From Heterodera schachtii (lineage: Eukaryota > Nematoda > Chromadorea > Rhabditida > Heteroderidae), in assembly GCA_023374025.1 (NCBI GenBank), contig SIJG01000018.1:1784175-1848174 (forward strand): DNA of 64,000 nucleotides, read 5' to 3'. Both the position numbers and the translations under genes were made by a program. Positions within the stretch are counted from its first letter, which is position 1, and each line of letters begins with the position of its first letter. Under the pieces are notes generated by a model. The model saw only the letters and a list, made by a program, of their open reading frames with translations. It had not been told where the DNA came from and did not search any database. Shown one piece after another: positions 59,876 to 64,000 of the stretch.

Positions 59876-61181
59876 AAAATCACCAAAAAGTCACGAAAAA
59901 ATTGCAAAATTAACCAAAAAAAAAAAAAAAAGAATACGATTTTTAACGTCATAAATAAGCCAAATCACAGCATTGGTAGAGTCCGGCGGGAGCGGGAGTC
60001 CCCCGGGAGTTTTACGGGATTCCCGCTCCCGTAAATTTTCACCCAAATACGGGAGTAAAAATACACTGGTAAGAATTGAGTTTTTTTGGTAAATTAATAA
60101 TTTTTTTATTGAAAATCTGTTAAATATTGTTGTGTCTCTCAGGCAAATACACTTTTTCTCAGTTTTGACAACTTTTCCAAATTTGACCCAATTCAATCCT
60201 TTTCTCCGACTCTTTTTTTTGAGTTTTATTAAAGCAAAGCAAAATCGATTAAGAATAAGAATAATCAAAATTGGTTATAAGCAAAATTGGTTAAGAGTAA
60301 GTGTAAGCAAAAGGTAGAGTAAGTAGGAAGGGAGATGGTAGTAAGAAGGGTTAAAATCCAAAACAGAAAAGGGCTTAAGTACGGCACAATTTTGGGATGA
60401 GCCAAGCGAAGCCCAGCGGGGTGAGAAGGGTCCAGGCCACATTACACAAAGCGAAGAGAGAGAATTTTGGGAGAGAAGGATTTGGTAAGGATTGAGAAAA
60501 TGGATGGATAAAATGTTTACGATGAGAATACGCGGAAAATGGAAACAAAATAAATTTAAAAAAGACCAAAATGCTGACACCGCAAATATATAGCTAAAAT
60601 TTCAAAAAAAAATTTCCCGGCGGCGCCTATCGGCACCGCCGGACCCTTAAAATCATTAATTTTCTTAAAAAACTGGCTCAAGCAAAAATAGGTCATTTTG
60701 AACAAAATCTGAGCAATGTATTGTGTTCTTCAAATACTCAATTTTTTCCCGGCGGCGCCTATCGGCACCGCCGGCTTCCCTCCTCCTCCCTGGTCCCCAA
60801 AAAGTTCTTTTCAAAAATACGGCGCAAAAAGTTGTTTAAATTAATAAAGGGAGGCGAAAATACAAAATTAATAAATTTTTTGTTCGAATAAATTAAAAAA
60901 TAATTTATTTGAAGCAATTTGAAAAAATTTTCTGATTTTTGACTTAAAATCTGATTTTTTTTATTATTATTAAAAAATTAGCCCTAGTGATAAGGTTTCG
61001 CCTGCTGTTGCTTTTACTCAATTTCATGCTAATCAAAAGTCTTTGCCAACAAAAATTGGCTTTTGATCTTGGTCAATTTTTGTTTTCATAGTTTAATATA
61101 TAAAATTTTTTCATCTAAATATGATTTTACTGTCAAAAACATTTGATTGGTCTTCCTTTTCGATTTCATTACAATTTTAAG
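59876..61181. other. Repeat-rich intergenic DNA
   Basis: Holds a TAGAGTCCGGCGGGAGCGGG start at 59977 with ACGGGAG words to about 60060 (relative of 10339; right end unresolved) and two GC-rich palindromic modules at 60618-60642 and 60750-60774. No gene recognised. Confidence 0.6.
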
Positions 61182-61306
61182 GCCGACGACGCCGTCGAAA
61201 GCGCCAATTGACCATTTTGGTGCTTTTCGGTATTATTTTGTCGGGTGTAGCCATTTGTGCAATGATTTGCAAATTATGTGCCAAAAAAGGCAGTGCCGAA
61301 GGATAG
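61182..61306 (+). CDS. Possible terminal exon of a small membrane protein
   Basis: After a TTTTAAG acceptor the frame reads RRRRKRQLTILVLFGIILSG then VAICAMICKLCAKKG and stops with TAG at 61304-61306: a basic cluster, one transmembrane helix and a short Cys/Lys tail. No upstream exon could be assigned, so the call rests on composition alone and may be chance. Confidence 0.3.
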
Positions 61307-62954
61307 CGATGCTTTTCAAAAAATGCTTGTTGTTTTCCTATTTTTGCATGCATAAACAGTGATTTGGAATTTTCCTTAAATGATCGGTCACAATTTTAAA
61401 AATGTTTACAAAAATGAATTTATGAATTGAGTTTTGGTTTGAAAAAACTTTTTGGAAAAAGATTTTAAAAACGAAAAAAATTAATAAAAATTAAAATTTG
61501 ATCAAAAGGTGTTTAAGGAAAAGAAAAAATTTCGAAATTTAACTTTCAAAAATATACGGTCTTAGCGGTCAAAAGGCAATTGAAATTCGAAAAAAATTTT
61601 CCCTCAATTGTTGGGAAGAAGCCGGGAATTGATAGAATCGCCCAACTTTGTCAGATTCTTTTAGGAAAAAAAATACTAATTTTCTTGACGTTTTTGCATT
61701 TCCCAGACTTTTGGGCGTGTTTTATGATTTTTTAGTCGACTTTTTGGAGACTTTTCGTGATTTAAATTCCCATCCCTAAAATTAGTACAACTAATTAATT
61801 CGACTTCGTCTAGAGTTTGAAAAAGCATAAATCAATTTTTAAATTTAGCCCCCCCCCCCCACCGAAGCCATTAGTCTGGCTACACCTATTAAAATAATTT
61901 TGCATAAAAATATCACGGTAATAGGCCAGTTCCCAAACGTAGAGCTTTACTATAATTTTTTATTTTAAATTTTTCTCTTTTAAATTCGATTACATTAAAA
62001 TATTTGTGATTATTAAAAAAAAATGTTTGCCCAATTAAAATATTTAATTTTATCCCCCTTTTCAGGCAGCGAAAATTGCGCGAGGCCAAAAATTAAATCA
62101 AATAATAAAAATATCGAAAATTCAGAGCCCTTAATAAAAATAAAATCAAAAATTGATTTATTAAAAATTAAACGCATAAAAAGCACAGTCATTATAAAAT
62201 AAGATGAAGCAAGAAAAGAGTCATTTAAACAGAAAAAATGTATGCCATTCATCCGTCGTTAGCTGAAACTTGTTGAAACAATTAAATTGCCAAACATGAT
62301 GAAATGGCATGCCAACTACAATTTTGTAAAGACCAAACACTTTGCCACGTGATGGTGGCGATACGGAACCGCTCAGTTGGGCGCAGGCACGTTTGGGCGC
62401 CAGCATGTTTTTAGCTATAACTTTTTTCTTTGTCACGAATCCAATATTGTTGATATCATACACCTTTAATCAGGCACGCATCCAGAACAAAATTTTAAAG
62501 GTCACTTTTAAAAAAATAATGGAATACTGAGGTCCGGCGCTGCCGATAGGAGCCGCCGGGAAAATTTTTGGGAATTTTAATGAGATATGATAAGAAAATT
62601 GTGTAGAATTTTTAAAAATTTGCGCCTTTTTCTTGAAAATTTTAAATTTTTCATTTAGGTGGGCCGGATGGGACATACCCCCCCCCCCCGCCTGAATATG
62701 GCCTGCCTTTAATTAAGCATTAATGGGCATAATGATATTAAGGGTGACAATGCCATGCCAACAATGTACGGAATAATACAAAAATAAGAATATTAAAAAA
62801 ATATATTTAAAAAATTAGAGAAGATTTACTTAAGATTTGGCAAAACATTGGATTGTTTCTTATTTTTTTAAGTCAATTCAAAAGTGAACAAAAAACAAAA
62901 TAAAACAATTTGAATTTTAAAAAATATGAATATTTTGCCAACATTCGCCCCAAT
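61307..62954. other. Intergenic with transposon debris
   Basis: At 62364-62475 lies one end of a MITE related to 9631 (CGGAACCGCTCAGTTGGGCG, then GTTTGGGCGCCAGCATG); the other end was not found. A GC-rich module variant is at about 62533-62560. No gene recognised. Confidence 0.55.
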
Positions 62955-63931
62955 TCATTCGATGCTCAGCTGAAATGTCCGAATTTGCATTGGTTGGAGC
63001 ACAACATTTTCGATGTCAATTGTTGCATCGTTTAGCAAGACATTTGCGGCCAACCCCATCTCTTTGGCTCCATTCAAAAGAATCCCTTTGAAAAGTGTCT
63101 GAAATGGGTAATTAACTAATTAGTTGATTAATTAATTGTTTTTATTTTCATTACCTTCAAATTAACAGTTGCTGCTTCGGTCTGTTCTTCCTCATCTTCT
63201 CCCTTCTGGTAAATGTGCTCCAATCTGAGCAGAAGTTGCTTGTTCGCCAAATGTTTCAGTGTCATCAAATTTATATTTTGCGGAAGACTTTCACCAAAAA
63301 CGGAAAACTAAAATTTAGGAAAAATGCGCGCAAAAGAAAAAAAAATTGAAAAACACAAAATTTAGTGACTTTAAATTTGAATATATATTTTTACGCCAGT
63401 CTTATAATTGTGCACAAAGTCGGCCCAATTGCCGTGGAGTGAGGTGAATGCCAAAACTGGCTGATGGAACATTTCAAATGCCCACTGGCGATGTGTCGCA
63501 AAGGCGGAAGGCTGCCCGGCAAAGAACAGCCAATGTTTGGCACGGATGATCAGACCACGGCCATCTTCGCCCTGAACAAGACCATTGGGCAACAGTACAG
63601 CATACCCGCTTTTCACTAATTAAAGTGTAATTAAAATGAAAAAAATTGCCGGTTCATCCAATGGTTCGTCCACGCCCCAATTGTCGTCCCAAAATGAGCG
63701 CCGGTGGAGCTGAGAGCATTTTTTGAAAATTAAGTTTAGTAATTCAAGAATGACACCACCATAAGTTCCAATTCTCCGTCCCTTAAGCTTGTCCCGCCAT
63801 GGGACCGATCGGTGAGAATGGCCATTTGTGTCCGCTCGTCTCTGATCATCAGTCGGCTGTCAATTGGGTAGTAATTTGCACTGATCGGCTCCGAATTCGA
63901 CTCAAATGAGAACCATTCGTTGTGATTTCTT
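62955..63931 (-). CDS. GH38 alpha-mannosidase, C-terminal exons (lysosomal type)
   Basis: Glycoside hydrolase of glycoprotein mannose trimming or degradation. Exons 5' to 3': 63931-63760, 63709-about 63650, 63615-63395, 63307-63155 and 63098-62955, ending TGA at 62957-62955. Family landmarks: SNSEPISANYYPIDSRLMIR, MAILTDRSHGGTSLRDGELE, LHRRSFWDDNWGVDEPLDEP, GLIIRAKHWLFF, SLPQNINLMTL, LLLRLEHIYQKGEDEE and VLQPMQIRTFQLSIE, in the order of lysosomal alpha-mannosidase (MAN2B1). The N-terminal catalytic domain is outside the window. The junction between the second and third listed exons is not resolved: no GT donor in the right phase follows LDEP. It could be a GC donor with a frame problem, a sequence error, or a damaged gene. 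Confidence 0.85.
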
Positions 63932-64000
63932 CTGGAAAATTTTAAACAATAATTATGCATGGGATCAAGATGAATTTAGTTCTTTCTCAACAGTCAGATT

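Noticed and set aside
60275..60580. 101-codon minus-strand open frame
   Set aside because: Hydrophobic composition reflects AT-rich sequence; no start context or homology that I can recognise.

Overview
The window is AT-rich eukaryotic DNA with small spliced genes, many short introns, a nematode Srd-type chemoreceptor and CAG acceptors a few bases before start codons that look like spliced-leader trans-splice sites. I read it as a nematode. A secreted kinase family and ATGCCA promoter motifs would fit a plant-parasitic tylenchid, but that placement is inference.

Layout. (1) 1-11.8 kb: the 3' part of a medium-chain-type acyl-CoA dehydrogenase gene (M1), then a segment with an unrecognised four-exon gene end (U-A) and a decayed second dehydrogenase copy (M2). 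(2) 11.4-18 kb: a gene-free stretch filled with non-autonomous DNA transposons. (3) 18.3-21 kb: a minus-strand gene for a phosphatidylinositol phosphate kinase (PIPK) catalytic domain behind a signal peptide (PIPK-A). (4) 22.0-24.6 kb: a hybrid transposon containing a degraded MULE. (5) 24.6-34.8 kb: a second copy of the 4-11.8 kb segment (U-B, M3) that has gained three transposons, including an intact MULE. (6) 36.5-43.5 kb: a second copy of the PIPK block (PIPK-B plus a fragment) and of the hybrid element's left part, here with its proper right end. (7) 45.0-50.0 kb: a complete SLC6 neurotransmitter:sodium symporter gene on the minus strand, 18 exons, 608 aa. (8) 53.9-54.9 kb: a PIPK pseudogene. 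(9) 56.5-58.3 kb: a complete Srd-like chemoreceptor gene, 8 exons, 358 aa. (10) 58.8-59.9 kb: a two-exon secreted protein of 292 aa. (11) 61.2 kb: a possible small membrane exon. (12) 63.0-63.9 kb: the 3' end of a GH38 alpha-mannosidase gene on the minus strand.

The two large duplicated blocks act as natural before/after alleles, so several transposon insertions can be dated as later than the duplication and their target-site duplications (TSDs) read directly. The most striking themes are a secreted, apparently catalytically complete PIPK family, and a set of hAT-like elements (8-bp TSDs) whose ends are built from repeated, inverted short words that differ from element to element. One such element forms the joint between the PIPK block and the dehydrogenase block and carries mismatched TSDs, pointing to element-mediated rearrangement or to an assembly join.

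All gene models come from manual reading of splice sites and frame continuity. Exon phases closed exactly for the SLC6, chemoreceptor, MULE transposase, PIPK-B and dehydrogenase models, which is the main support for them.
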